From Agapanthus africanus (taxonomy: Eukaryota > Streptophyta > Magnoliopsida > Asparagales > Amaryllidaceae): 64,000 nucleotides of DNA. Numbering within the stretch: position 1 is the stretch's first letter; each line of letters begins with the position of its first letter. The translations under genes were made by a program, and so were the position numbers. A model generated the notes under the pieces. That model searched no databases. It was not told where the DNA came from and saw nothing but the letters and a program-made list of their open reading frames with translations. Of this stretch, positions 24,301 to 34,179 are shown in pieces. The stretch spans positions 778,237,864-778,301,863 of the forward strand of contig CM057338.1 in NCBI GenBank assembly GCA_030015575.1, read 5' to 3'.

Positions 24301-25767
24301 CTCACAAAAACCCCAATTTCACTTAAAAAGTCATTTTTCCGAAAATCTAGCAAGCACAATTCGCCGTTTTTGTACAAAACATGATGTTTAAATGAATGTA
24401 GCGGCCAATATATTTATTAAATATCTTAAATAAGTCGTATAAACAATTTCCGGAATTTAATCTCATCAAATTCCAAAAATCCTAATATTCTAGTTTACAA
24501 AAATACCCTTTTTAACAATTTCAAAGCAAAAATGCACAAACTACAATCTAGCTTAGATTTGCATGATCCAAAGCATTAAACCACACTTAATAAAGTTAAT
24601 GAAGCCAAGAAAAACCTAATCACATTTTTAATCTCAAGAATTTAACAATTTTCAAAAAACCTAGTAAGCAAATTAGCAATTTAATACAATTTTTTAAGCT
24701 AGCCATTAGTACTAGCTACTAAACTTGTATTAACATGACAACAAAGCCTAATTATAACACACAACCATACACCAATTTTATAAACCCTAACTTGCATTCA
24801 ATTTCACAACTTGAATTCCAAAACTTGCAATTAAACTCACATATCCAAATAACACTTAAATAAATTAGCTTAAGAAATTAGTAACAATTTAAGCAACAAA
24901 ATATTTAGAAATATACCCAAAAGCATAAGAAGATCCACAAGCATCCATGGCACTCCAAAATGCTCTCTTTTCACAAGGATCCATGCTTGAAATGCTAAGG
25001 AATAATGGGTAAGTGTTGGATTTGGAAAAAAGCTTTGAAATTGTATGGATTTTGAAGCTTTTTATGGATTTTTGAAGCAAAAATGGAGTGAGAACTTGGG
25101 GGAGGGGGGCTGCTGCTCTAGGATCAGTTTCGGCCAGATTTGAGGGGGGGTGGGTGAGTGAGGAGAGAGAGTGAGGTGGGGAAAGTTGTTTCAAGTCAAA
25201 GTCAACTCAAAATATATCATTTTCTACTCTTTTCTTTTCTTTTCTTTTCCTTTTCTTTCCTTTGCAAACCAAGTGGGGAAAAAGTGAGGGCTGCTGAATT
25301 TGGCTAAGGGGAGGAGTAAGTGGGGGTGTGTGGGTGTGGGTACGGGTGTGGGGTGATGAAAAATGATAAATACGATACCCCAAACATCCATTTATGCTAA
25401 AAAAAGCCTTTTTTCTTCAATAATTTCTAAACCGTTTTGGCAAATGATTTCGTTCCAAAAACCACATGATAAAATTTTATTTAATGTTTTATGATGCACA
25501 AATTTTTTTTCAACTCATTCTAATTTGTAATTTTCCCTAATTAAATGTATTAGTGACGGCTTAAAATAATAATAAAATAATATTTTTTTCAGAAAATTTG
25601 AAATTTCACCAGCGGCTCAATAAACACCAAATAATAGCAATTATATAGCTAGAATATGTATATTTAATTTTTATAATAAGATATTTGTATTTTGACTTTT
25701 TTACAGAAAAACCCCTCATTTTACCGATTTTCCGAAATTTCACCGAAACGATTTTCAAAACGCTACA
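21322..25767 (-). repeat. Array D, LTR copy 3 (proximal)
   Basis: 4446 bp. It ends AACGCTACA and is followed by the right TSD ATGGC. It shares some variants with copy 1 and others with copy 2, as expected if LTRs recombined. Confidence 0.92.
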
Positions 25768-25772
25768 ATGGC
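25768..25772. repeat. Target-site duplication of array D, right copy
   Basis: ATGGC follows the D end; the sequence then continues ATATACGTACATTTT, which in element C is contiguous with the left flank. Confidence 0.93.
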
Positions 25773-25921
25773 ATATACGTACATTTTATTTTTGTTCTTT
25801 TCTGGTGTGATTAATTGATGGGAGTGTGTTGATTCTTATCAATGCAAGGAAAACAAACCTATATATATATGATGTTGTTGGAACCAAGATTTTAAAAAAC
25901 TGACATTACAGACGTATGCTT

Positions 25922-26152
25922 TTGCTTTGCACAGTGGTATTCGGTTATGAATATCCAGCACCTCATTCGACGAGGCAAGGGCCGAGATCCCTTCATTGGG
26001 AGTGACCGCTTGGGCAAAAGTTTGCGTCAACGTAATAACTTCACTATAGTCGATTACTTTTGCTTTGCATCGTGGTATTCAGTTTGGAATATCCTGGACC
26101 TCATTCGACGAGGAAAGAGCCGAGATCCCTTCACCGGGAGTGACCTCTTTAG
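25922..26152 (+). other. Two tandem structured leader modules, element B
   Basis: Module 1 is 25922-26013 and module 2 is 26060-26152, 138 bp apart. Each starts TTGCTTTGCA and holds in order: stem GGTATTC/GAATA(T)CC with a bulged T; hairpin CCTC-ATTCGAC-GAGG; an outer stem (AAAGAG/CTCTTT in module 2; CAAG/CTTG in module 1) enclosing CCC/GGG (TCCC...CGGGA in module 2; CCC-TTCATT-GGG in module 1). The same pair occurs in C, E and F. It lies where gag would be expected, upstream of pol. Minus-strand ORFs run across it, but the stem changes between copies favour structure. Confidence 0.7.
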
Positions 26153-26225
26153 CAAACGTTTTTGCCACTATACTTTTGTAAAACCACTTGGATTCCTTCA
26201 ACGAAATCAAGTTTATTACGTTAAA

Positions 26226-26243
26226 GGTTTTTCGCCAAAAACC
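26226..26243 (+). other. GGTTTTT-CGCC-AAAAACC hairpin, element B
   Basis: A perfect 7-bp stem with a 4-nt loop, followed by CAGCCGTAGCC. Equivalent hairpins with other loops are at 33416 (E), 58214 (F) and 47161 (C). Confidence 0.65.
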
Positions 26244-26298
26244 AGCCGTAGCCTTCCGTCATTTCAGATTGGTATTGCTTAGTATTTGTGCTGCGTTT

Positions 26299-26489
26299 GT
26301 TGACCTTGTCAAGGCGTAGTGAGCGGTAGCTCTGTAATACTTTTCTGTCGCAAGCAAATGTGAATTGGTTAGGACAGTCGTTCGACCTTGTTCACCTTGT
26401 CAAGGGTCTGTATGGGTGGGTCTAATGCAATCAAGATAATGACGGGTTGAACTTGACTAGGACCCTTTGACTTGTTGACCTTGTCAAGG
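26299..26489 (+). repeat. Triplicate TTGAC-CTT-GTCAA hairpins, element B
   Basis: Three copies: 26299-26314 (GTTGACCTTGTCAAGG), 26390-26405 (GTTCACCTTGTCAAGG) and 26474-26489 (GTTGACCTTGTCAAGG). All three have the CTT centre, which differs from the centres in E, F and C. Confidence 0.75.
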
Positions 26490-26900
26490 TCACTTGGATC
26501 CTAGGGGTAAAAATCATATCGGGAGTTTCAAACATACAGGAAACTTGCCAGGCATGCGCATACCTTCTGGAGTGTGGTGACTTGAGTGGCTTCTATCAAG
26601 TTGTCATGCGATAATAGTTGGATCCCGATTCCCACTAATGAGTAGGATTACTCCTCGAGTGATTCCGACTAATTCTCCTTTTAGGTTTGGAGGAGAATTC
26701 GAGAAAACAGTGGGAGCCATCCAGATTAGATAAAGTGATTATCCATTCTGATCTAGGTTAGAGTGCACGCAGAGTGTTTCTTTTCTCTCTCTCTTTGACA
26801 GTGACCATGGCCCGAACCTACACTATAACTCAGTGACCAAGTTAACCGAACTTTCTTAATAATACTGGCTTTTGGATTGTCCAAGTTGCATACATCATTG
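26490..26900 (+). other. Element B leader, third part (no recognised gene)
   Basis: This segment matches C and, more weakly, E and F: a CAGTGGGAGCCATCC...GATTAGATAA stretch near 26709-26733 and GCACGC...TTTCTTTTCTCTCTCTC near 26764-26797, just before pol-related sequence starts in E. No gene is seen. Confidence 0.5.
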
Positions 26901-27690
26901 CCACTCCTTCTTTTACCCTTTGCTTTTCTCCAGATCACCCCGTATCACTACGGATATCCACTTCCATTGGATAAAACCATCGTATGGTTATATACGAACT
27001 CGAAGGAACTTATTCGAGGATGGTTTCCGGTTCTGGAGAAAATGAATAGGACTATTCAGTTGTCTTTTCTTTTTACCTTCTCTCAGGTTGTGAGGGCTCC
27101 TAGGATTAGGAGACGGTACACCTATTACGCTTATTGGATAGTCTTCTTCCAAACCATAGGCAGGTGCCAAAAGGTAGGGAATGAAGAAAACCAATTAGCC
27201 AAAGTGTGGTGTACAGAAGGTAATGAGTAAAGACAAATAAAGGGATTAGAAAGAGGGCAAAGTAAATTGCGACTGCTATTCACGACCAAACCAAGTTTTT
27301 CAACGCCACTCCTACTTTGACTTTATATTTCTCCAGAACACCCCGTATCACTACGAACATCCAATCCTATTGGATAAATCCATCGTATGGTTATATACGA
27401 ACTCGGAGGAACTTTTTCGAGGATGGATTCTGGTTCAGGAGAAATAGAATAAGATTTATTCAGTTGTCTTTTATCTTTACCTTCTCTCAGGTTGCGAGTG
27501 GTCCTAGGACTAGGAGAGTACACTTATTGGATAGTCTTCTTCCAAACCATAGGCTGGTGCCGAATAGTAGGGAAGGAAGAAAACCATTAAGCCTAACGAT
27601 GGTGTGCATAAGGTAACGACTAAAGACAAATAAAGGGATTTGGAGAGATGACAAGGAAATATATGGTTTCAATCATGAATCTGGATAATG
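26901..27690 (+). repeat. ~405-bp tandem repeat in B (two units)
   Basis: Unit 1 starts at 26901 and unit 2 at 27306 (both CCACTCCT). Both hold AACACCCCGTATCACTACG-like and CATCGTATGGTTATATACGA words and TTCTCTCAGGTTG. They have diverged by substitutions and indels. Element C has the same two units on the minus strand (about 45700-46510), so the duplication is older than the B/C split. ORFs of 99-141 codons occur in some units (27317-27616 here; 45778-46203 in C) with partly similar proteins, but frames do not hold across units and no domain is recognised. Confidence 0.8.
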
Positions 27691-28734
27691 GAAGAGGCAT
27701 TACTAAGAATACCAGGATACCCCTACAAAATATTTTAAATGTTTCAGTTTCATTATGCGTTATTAATTGAAAACTGATTTCCTAATTAGATCTTTACTCC
27801 AGGGTATGTATTTACCAGGTTTGATTCTCACATATATATGGTTTTACAGATGATGAGTGGGAGTAAGTTATTGGGAATTAGGTGATCATCCTCATTATAT
27901 CGGAATTCGTTGTAATTGGTGATATTTGAGGAAATCCCCTGGGTTGTTTGCCGGACGACAAGTATTTGGTTTTGAATATCCGTTTTTATGCACCAATTTC
28001 AAACTGATATATCCGTACGTTTATTTTTATAAAGTGGGATATAACATTTTGAAATTATATCCATGATATTTACCTATATCAGTTGATGGTTAGGTAAGGA
28101 GCATTCAACAGCGGTGTAAATCTTCATAACCATAGTACAGTTTTCGACCTACGACGCACAGGGTTTAAGTTTTTCAACTCAGGGGACTTATACAAAGTAT
28201 TGTATGTTGTCCAGTGTCCATTAGGATAGAGGGGTTGGTACTCGAACTATATTCTGTTTACTTGTGACTTCTCCATTTTTAGACATATGTTTCGTAGAAA
28301 TACATAGTCTAAGTTTTGAGAAGTTATAGGTAAAAGAATAAAGTAGAGAACCAGGTGTTGCAAGTATCGAGATTCTTCAAGGTGATCGAAGATGTAGATA
28401 CTTGTGTATGATATTCAGTTAATAGTAATGGTTTTGAGAAACTTGTTTCTTTTTCAGGTTACTCATAATTGGATGCACTCCTAAGTTGAGTAATGCTGAT
28501 CATCCTCTATCCATTTAGTTGACATGCACTGGAGACAGCTGCATGATTTGAATCTGGTTCCAATTAAATTAGTGCCTTTGTTTCTATATTAGATATATAT
28601 AGAATCAATTTATATCTTAACGATGTTAAGGTATAGGGAGTCGTCCGGCTGATGCTTAAAACCAGAATCCGGATTAACTCAAGGCACGTTTCTGTAATGG
28701 CAGTTTGTGGGTTAACCCGGGCTTTGACGATGGT
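27691..28734 (+). pseudogene. Element B copia polyprotein remnant, integrase region (broken)
   Basis: This is strongly decayed sequence that aligns with pol of E. Near 28636-28700 it corresponds to the copia integrase C-terminal stretch (C-P-A then N-P-D-x-L-x-A-R) seen at 35448-35500 in E. It is full of stops. It is cut by element E at the TAATT duplication and resumes at 39158. The protease motif D-T-G is not visible here. Confidence 0.6.
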
Positions 28735-28739
28735 TAATT
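28735..28739. repeat. Target-site duplication of element E, left copy
   Basis: TAATT before the E LTR; the second copy is at 39153-39157. Confidence 0.92.
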
Positions 28740-30973
28740 TGTTAGTTATATGTATGCCCTAGAGGCCATTACTGTACATTGGATGTACATTGTAGTGGAT
28801 GCTGGAATATATATAGGGAGGACTTTCTTGCTCGACATGATAGTATGCTATCTGGTTACTCTTTACCTTAACGTGTATACTGATTGTCTCTCTGTTACAT
28901 GTTGGTAAAGCCCTTAGGATGTGTACTTGACTACCTGGACTATGATGCGGATCATACTAGTGGGGACATGGTAGTCCATAAGTACATCCTTCACAGTCCC
29001 TAGTCGTGGGTATATCGAGACGGGGCATCGATATACCAGAGTAGACTAGCGTATACCTTCTCGACCCATACAGATGGGCGATGGATGATCCCATATCCAT
29101 TGGTGTTTGACATCAGAGATGATATACGGGTGCGCAGTGGAGACTGGGTACACTGGACAGACTCACCGAGAACTCCCAGATGGTATTATACCTTACGTCA
29201 GATGGCAGTTCTCTGGTGACACTGGTACAGAGCAGTCTGTTGATCCGAGATCGTCATAGAGTCTTATGTGGTTCCCACTGTGCTTTGATTTCCACCTTAC
29301 CACGTCCAAGAGGGCGTGCAAAACGGTGGCTTTTAGGTACAGTCCTGAATCACATGGAGGCAATGAGCGATAGGAGGGGATTCGTCTCTCCCGGTATAGG
29401 GAGTTGATGTTGCGCTGTGTTCGATTGGCTATAACCGGAAATCCCTGGCCAGGGTTGCAGAGATTTACTGGTAAGTGTTACCAGTAGTTTCTCGAATTGT
29501 TATAGACCTCATATCGACACGACTTATCGAGCTATTGGGGTCTGACGTTTACCACCCCTAGGCGAGACATGCGACATATCAGACGAACAGACCGGACTGT
29601 ACGGTAAGTGTTACTGGTTGGATTCACAGGAGTGTGAGCGGGCTTGCTCGTCGATCTTCTGATAGCTCAATACCCGGGTGGCCGTTACGTTTAGTAGACC
29701 GCTTGCGGCTTGTGGGTGTTTGATATGATCATCACCTGCTGCCGGCGTATTGACGAGTCTTTAGAGTCCTACACAGAGGTTTCCTGGCTCAAGCGAAACG
29801 AAATAGGAGCGCATATGAGATATGTGCGAGACCGAGAATAATGCGTGTATGTGATACCGTATTTCATTCTCGCGATGAATGTGTCGATTGGTTGTATGCG
29901 ATATAACCTAGTTATTGAATCAAGGATTGATTCGATAAATCGATACATTGTATACTAGTCGGTTGTGTGCGACATGACCGGATCATTGAATCAAGTGTTG
30001 ATTTAATGATTTAATGTATAATTATATATTTGATATATCACTTTGCATTAACTAGTATCGGTTCACTTAAGATGGATTTTCTCACTCGGATGTGCGTATT
30101 GTATATGCGATATATTTTTGTGCACTTGATTGTATCATGTTTGATGATGCATGCAATATTGGTTTGTGTAAAGAATTAAACCTAGGTTAAGAAAATGGTT
30201 AAGGTTTCTATTTATTTGTCCATTCATTTATCTTTTTATTTTGGATTAAAATGAAATGACAAAAGAAAACAAAATGGTTTCATTCTTTCTTTCTTTCTTT
30301 CATGAAGCTTGATGAAGCTTCATGAAGCTTTGACCATATGACCATTTTGTCTTCAAGCTTAACCCTAACCATTCTTTTAACCTTAGTCAATTCTCTACAC
30401 CTAACTATAGTTAATGTTATGATAAGTATTCTTTTTCTTTTCTATTCTAATTAACTTATCATAACATTATCATCATCTTCTTCTTCTTCTTCTTCAAGAA
30501 GAAAACCTAGACTTCATCAATGGTGACTTGATGAAATGAGTGAGAAATCAAATTCTAAAGTGAACCCACCTCCTATTTCTTCATCCTCTACCTCTTGCCA
30601 AGTAGTATAGGGTGTTTTCTTCACAAGTTTCATGACTTGGTGAAGTGGGAGGTTGATCTAGTGATGCCTCGACGTAGATCATCTTCGGCACGAAGCCGAC
30701 GACCTTGCCCGTCCATTTCTCCGATGAAGCCGACGCTAGAGCCCGGGATTTCATTTGGACAGCGGAGAGGACTTCATCACGGAGCCGTGGAGGTGGAGGA
30801 CCGGATCTACAAAGGTTGTATTTCCGTACTCTTAGTTAAAGTAGTTAACTAGTTGCTTTATCGCCTAAACTTCTAGCCAACGATCCGTATTAGGGTTTCT
30901 CGGCACCGTAACGTTTGAAATTGGCATGGTTGATGCCTTGTAAGACCTCTTGAGAGTGCCTAGGAACCCGACA
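28740..30973 (+). repeat. Element E 5' LTR
   Basis: 2234 bp, TGTTAGTTATATG ... GGAACCCGACA. It holds a TTTC microsatellite (30283-30301), a TTC microsatellite (30477-30495), and an inverted repeat TAATGTTATGATAAG / CTTATCATAACATTA (about 30410-30467). Compared with the 3' LTR it has 12 extra bases near 30190, between two GGTTAA words. Confidence 0.94.
28803..28819 (+). promoter_or_regulatory. Possible TATA box in E-type LTRs
   Basis: GGAATATATATAGGGAG in the 5' LTR; the same word is in the 3' LTR (near 36994) and a similar one in F (53736). It is suggested only by sequence; there is no transcription evidence. Confidence 0.3.
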
Positions 30974-30974
30974 G

Positions 30975-30990
30975 TGGTATCAGAGCCTAG
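30975..30990 (+). other. Element E primer binding site
   Basis: TGGTATCAGAGCCTAG one base after the LTR end; complementary to initiator-Met tRNA. Confidence 0.9.
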
Positions 30991-31172
30991 CTAGAGCCTT
31001 AGGCGATGTGTAGACGACGTTTGAAACCCGATCGAACCAAAACCCTAACCCCAAAATAGCTCTCTGGACTTTTTCTAAAAACTGGGTTTTTTCCAAATTA
31101 AAAATATGCAGAATAATCAGCAGGGAATCCTAAGAATTACTGTGCAACACGTGTTCATGATTCCTCCAAAGT

Positions 31173-31219
31173 GCGGCGGAACCGCGGCAGAAGCCTGGCT
31201 TCTGCGGCGGTTCCGCGGC
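31173..31219 (+). other. GC-rich stem-loop near the E PBS
   Basis: Arms of 23 nt (31173-31195 and 31197-31219) are complementary with two mismatches and nearly touch. The core is GGAACCGC/GCGGTTCC. It lies about 200 nt after the PBS. Confidence 0.65.
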
Positions 31220-31513
31220 CGTATGATGACGTCACCCACCCAATTTTGCACAGTAACTTCCTTTATTCAGTGCTGAGTTCTCTGGGTATTTTTAAATATT
31301 ATTCAAGAGTTGAATTTTCTGGGGTTGTTTTGGGGATTCGTTTATTCGATCGGATTGTCAAACTCTGTCTATGTATCTTTCCGGATAATTTTTGGATATG
31401 TTAAAAAGTTCGACCGGATATAAATACCCAATTTTTCCCCTGCCGGAAAATTTCCAAGTGTTGGATTTTTCCGTGGTTTAAAGACATTCTAAGTAGTGCA
31501 AGTAACGCGATGG

Positions 31514-31651
31514 ACCCTCTAGAAGACAACAAACCTTAACTCGATTATGTGACCGTCTTGAACTGCCCTTTGAACCTTAGGGTTTGGGGCAGTACGGCGT
31601 GCCACATGTGAGGCGTTGGTTTGACCCTTCTACGGCTGGACCGTTGGTACT
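31514..31651 (+). repeat. Leader block of E shared with array D
   Basis: It starts CCCTCTAGAAGA and ends CTTCTACGGCTGGACCGTTG. Ordered matches to D minus strand 13376-13244 and to F 56412-56550. Confidence 0.75.
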
Positions 31652-33099
31652 GAGACACGAAGTGAATGTCTTTGAACTTATTTCATGAGTTGAGCTGTTT
31701 CGGGAAAACTTGGGTGTTCGATTGTTCGATCGGAAAGTTTAACATTTTCTATCTTATCCGGAATGTGATACAACAATTGGAATTCACAAGAAGTTATGAG
31801 ATAACTGAATGAATATTATAAACATAGCAGTTTAGTCTCACTTGATCGGTTGCCACGGAATTTTGATGCGATCAAAAGTCCGTCGCAATCACGTAGCATA
31901 CGCGGATACTCGCCGGGTAAACTTAATAGACAGCCTCACTCCATAGCCCCGACCAAGTGACTGTAGGAGAACCCCGTCGCCGAAAGCATCCGTCCAGGTG
32001 CTCGCGGCAGCGGTGTTCCGCCTTGGTGCACTTCATCGACGGTATCGGGGGTGCGGCCGTCTACTGAAGTTTGCGACGAGCATTCGATCAAATTGTCGGG
32101 AATCCTGTTGAATTGCCCGACTTGGTATTGAAAAGTGTTTTCGATTTTGAGACTAAAATGCGGTGTTTATAATTGTTAGGCATGCGATGTCTAAAGAATT
32201 CATTTGGTCAGGCATGCGATGTCTGAGGTGGTTGCGGATTCCAACTGTTGTAGTTTTACACTTTCTTTTCTGTGACCGTAAGTGTAATATGTGATATCGC
32301 CGGTTTCGTTGCTATATGTCAACGAAAATTGGGATGCGCATATTTACTTACGTTGATGACATGTGATGTTATGTGTTGCTGGATATGTTATATTGGATCG
32401 TCGTGTTTGAATAGCCGGGGGTTTTTATGTGAGATGAGTGTTTTTCATTTTCATTCATGTAAAAACTTGTATATAATATTCTTTTATTGGGGCACTTCCA
32501 GGTTGCGGAAGTTGTCACCTTTTGTATATTATTTACTTTTCCGCACTAGGATAGACCCAAGGAGGGGAGCACAAGTAACCGGGTTCTGGAGTCCAGTGGG
32601 AGACCAACTCGAGGAGTCGAGTCCGGGTCTCCTAACTCTAGAATTGGTAGGGTTGCTTGCCGCTCTCGTAGGGGTCTTGGGGTGTGGGTTTGGCTATTCA
32701 TCGCGACCGTGGAATCCGTGTTTTATACTGGCTCGTATTGAAAACACGGACGTCCTAGTATATCCAATATTTCATATGATTCTTCTGCTGCGATATATGT
32801 GATGTGATCATGTGATGTTCTGTGATAGATACAGTATATAGTATATATGATATATTATATAGGCGTTACTTATGTTTTACACCCGCGCTAGCCCTGCCCC
32901 GCTCTGCCGTTAGTTACCTAACCTAACGGTGCATGAGGGGACATCGAGGTCAATGCGGATGGCATAAGTGTATGTCGTATTTATCTGTGATGTTTAGGTA
33001 ACTTAATGATGGGACTTCATTAATGAGATTAATGAAAGTAAAAAGAAATCTAAGATGTTGTAGAATCGAATTTCAAAATAAAAAGGGTAGCTACAGTTC

Positions 33100-33336
33100 T
33101 TGCTTTGCACAGCGGTATATATGATATATCCTGCACCTTATTCGATGAGGAAAGGACCGAGATCCCTTCACCGGGAGTGACTCCTTTAGCAATAACTGGC
33201 AGATGCTACACACTCGGTTTGTCTTTTGATTTCTTTTAAGAGTTTTTGCTTTGCACAATGATATATATGATATATCCCGCACCTCATTCGACGAGGAAAT
33301 GACCGACGATCCCTTCACCGGGAGTGACTCCTTTAG
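33100..33336 (+). other. Two tandem structured leader modules, element E
   Basis: Modules at 33100-33189 and 33246-33336, 146 bp apart. In module 1 the first stem is GGTATAT/ATATA(T)CC and the outer stem is AAAGGA/TCCTTT, each a paired change from the B and F versions. In module 2 the first stem is GATATAT/ATATATC and the outer stem (AAATGA/TCCTTT) has one mismatch. Confidence 0.7.
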
Positions 33337-33415
33337 TAAAACTAGAAAAGCCTCAAAAGCACTCCATTTTCAAAATCATTCGATCCTACAACGATATCAA
33401 GTTCATTACGCAATA

Positions 33416-33431
33416 GGTTTTCAGAAAAACC
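33416..33431 (+). other. GGTTTT-CAGA-AAAACC hairpin, element E
   Basis: 6-bp stem with a loop unlike that of B, F or C; it is followed by TGTCGTAGCC as in F. Confidence 0.65.
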
Positions 33432-33486
33432 TGTCGTAGCCCTCCGTCATTTCAGATAAGTAGTAGTTAGTATTCGTGCTACGTTT

Positions 33487-33681
33487 GTTGGCCTTTATCA
33501 AGGCGTAGTGTGCGGTAGCTGACTGGTGCTTATCTGCTTATGTATATGATGCAGATTGGATTAGGGTAGTCGTGCGACCTTGTTGGCCTTTGTCAAGGGC
33601 CGTGCGGGTGGGTTTAATTCAATCCGGAAATGACGGGTTGAACTTGACTAGCATCCTATGGTTTGTTGGCCTTTGTCAAGG
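33487..33681 (+). repeat. Triplicate TTGGC-CTTT-GTCAA hairpins, element E
   Basis: Copies at 33487-33503, 33582-33598 and 33665-33681, reading GTTGGCCTTTRTCAAGG. The centre CTTT is shared by all three (copy 1 has A for G after it). Confidence 0.75.
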
Positions 33682-34179
33682 TCATAGGAGGTTAGGGGCA
33701 AAATTATCGGGAATTTCAAGTGTTGAAATTTGCAATGAGATTGCATACCTTCTATAAGATAGTTGGATCCCGATACCCGCTGCGAGTAAGAGTTACTCCT
33801 GGGAGAGTTTTATACATTACAATTAGCCGATCAAGTAGGAGTCTAGAAAGGTGTTAACGAGGTTACGCCTCTGGGAAAATGAGGTTTACATTAATTAGGT
33901 TCGTGCGAAAGTACGGGGGACCTCCCTCAAAGTACCGACACTGGCCTGGCTGAAAGATTGGCGAACTTGTAGTGTGTAATTAATCCCGGCTAGTCTTTCC
34001 TTTTAGGGTTTGAAGGAAGATTTGATAAAAAGCAGTGGGAGCCATCCTGATTAGATAAAATAATAACCAATCTATTCTTGCAAGAGCGCACGCTGAGTGT
34101 TTTCTTCTCTCTCTCTCCAGGTAGCGACCATATCACGCCTTAATCAAGATAATAATACGGATTATTTGACCGAACCCGC

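Larger units (their letters stand above)
7005..25767 (-). mobile_element. Array D: three LTRs and two internal regions of a non-autonomous LTR element
   Basis: Read on the minus strand, the order is LTR-internal-LTR-internal-LTR: 25767-21322, 21321-18614, 18613-14160, 14159-11452, 11451-7005. Each LTR is about 4.45 kb, starts TGTAGCG and ends GTGACA; each internal region is exactly 2708 bp. PBS and polypurine tracts sit at the expected junctions. Only one pair of TSDs (ATGGC) brackets the whole array, so it is one insertion enlarged by recombination between LTRs, or one that inserted as a dimer. No RT, protease or integrase motif is visible, so it fits the LARD class (large, gene-less LTR elements). 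LTR copies look about 99% identical by eye, so it is young. Confidence 0.92.
30991..33099 (+). other. Element E leader, first part (no recognised gene)
   Basis: The leader holds the GC-rich stem (31173-31219), the block shared with D (31514-31651), a GC-rich conserved stretch (about 31850-32100, also in F at 56745-56990), and a TTGCCGCTCTCGTAGGGG motif near 32659. The longest ORF, 32272-32802 (176 codons), has no known domain, is not kept in F, and is not called. No gag zinc knuckle is seen. Confidence 0.55.

Noticed and set aside
25922..26152. Known ribozyme (hammerhead) in the leader modules, as in retrozymes
   Set aside because: The GAGGAAAGAG stretch looks suggestive, but the hammerhead core (CTGANGA ... 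GAAA with a cleavage triplet) is not present in the eight copies.
30595..30852. 85-codon ORF in the E LTRs (also 38774-39031) as a small gene
   Set aside because: It lies in LTR sequence after a microsatellite, has no domain, and is repeated only because the LTR is.
32272..32802. 176-codon ORF in the E leader, the longest open frame outside A pol
   Set aside because: No recognisable domain, cysteine-rich and low in plausible composition, and the frame is broken in the matching part of F (57170-57680). Treated as chance.
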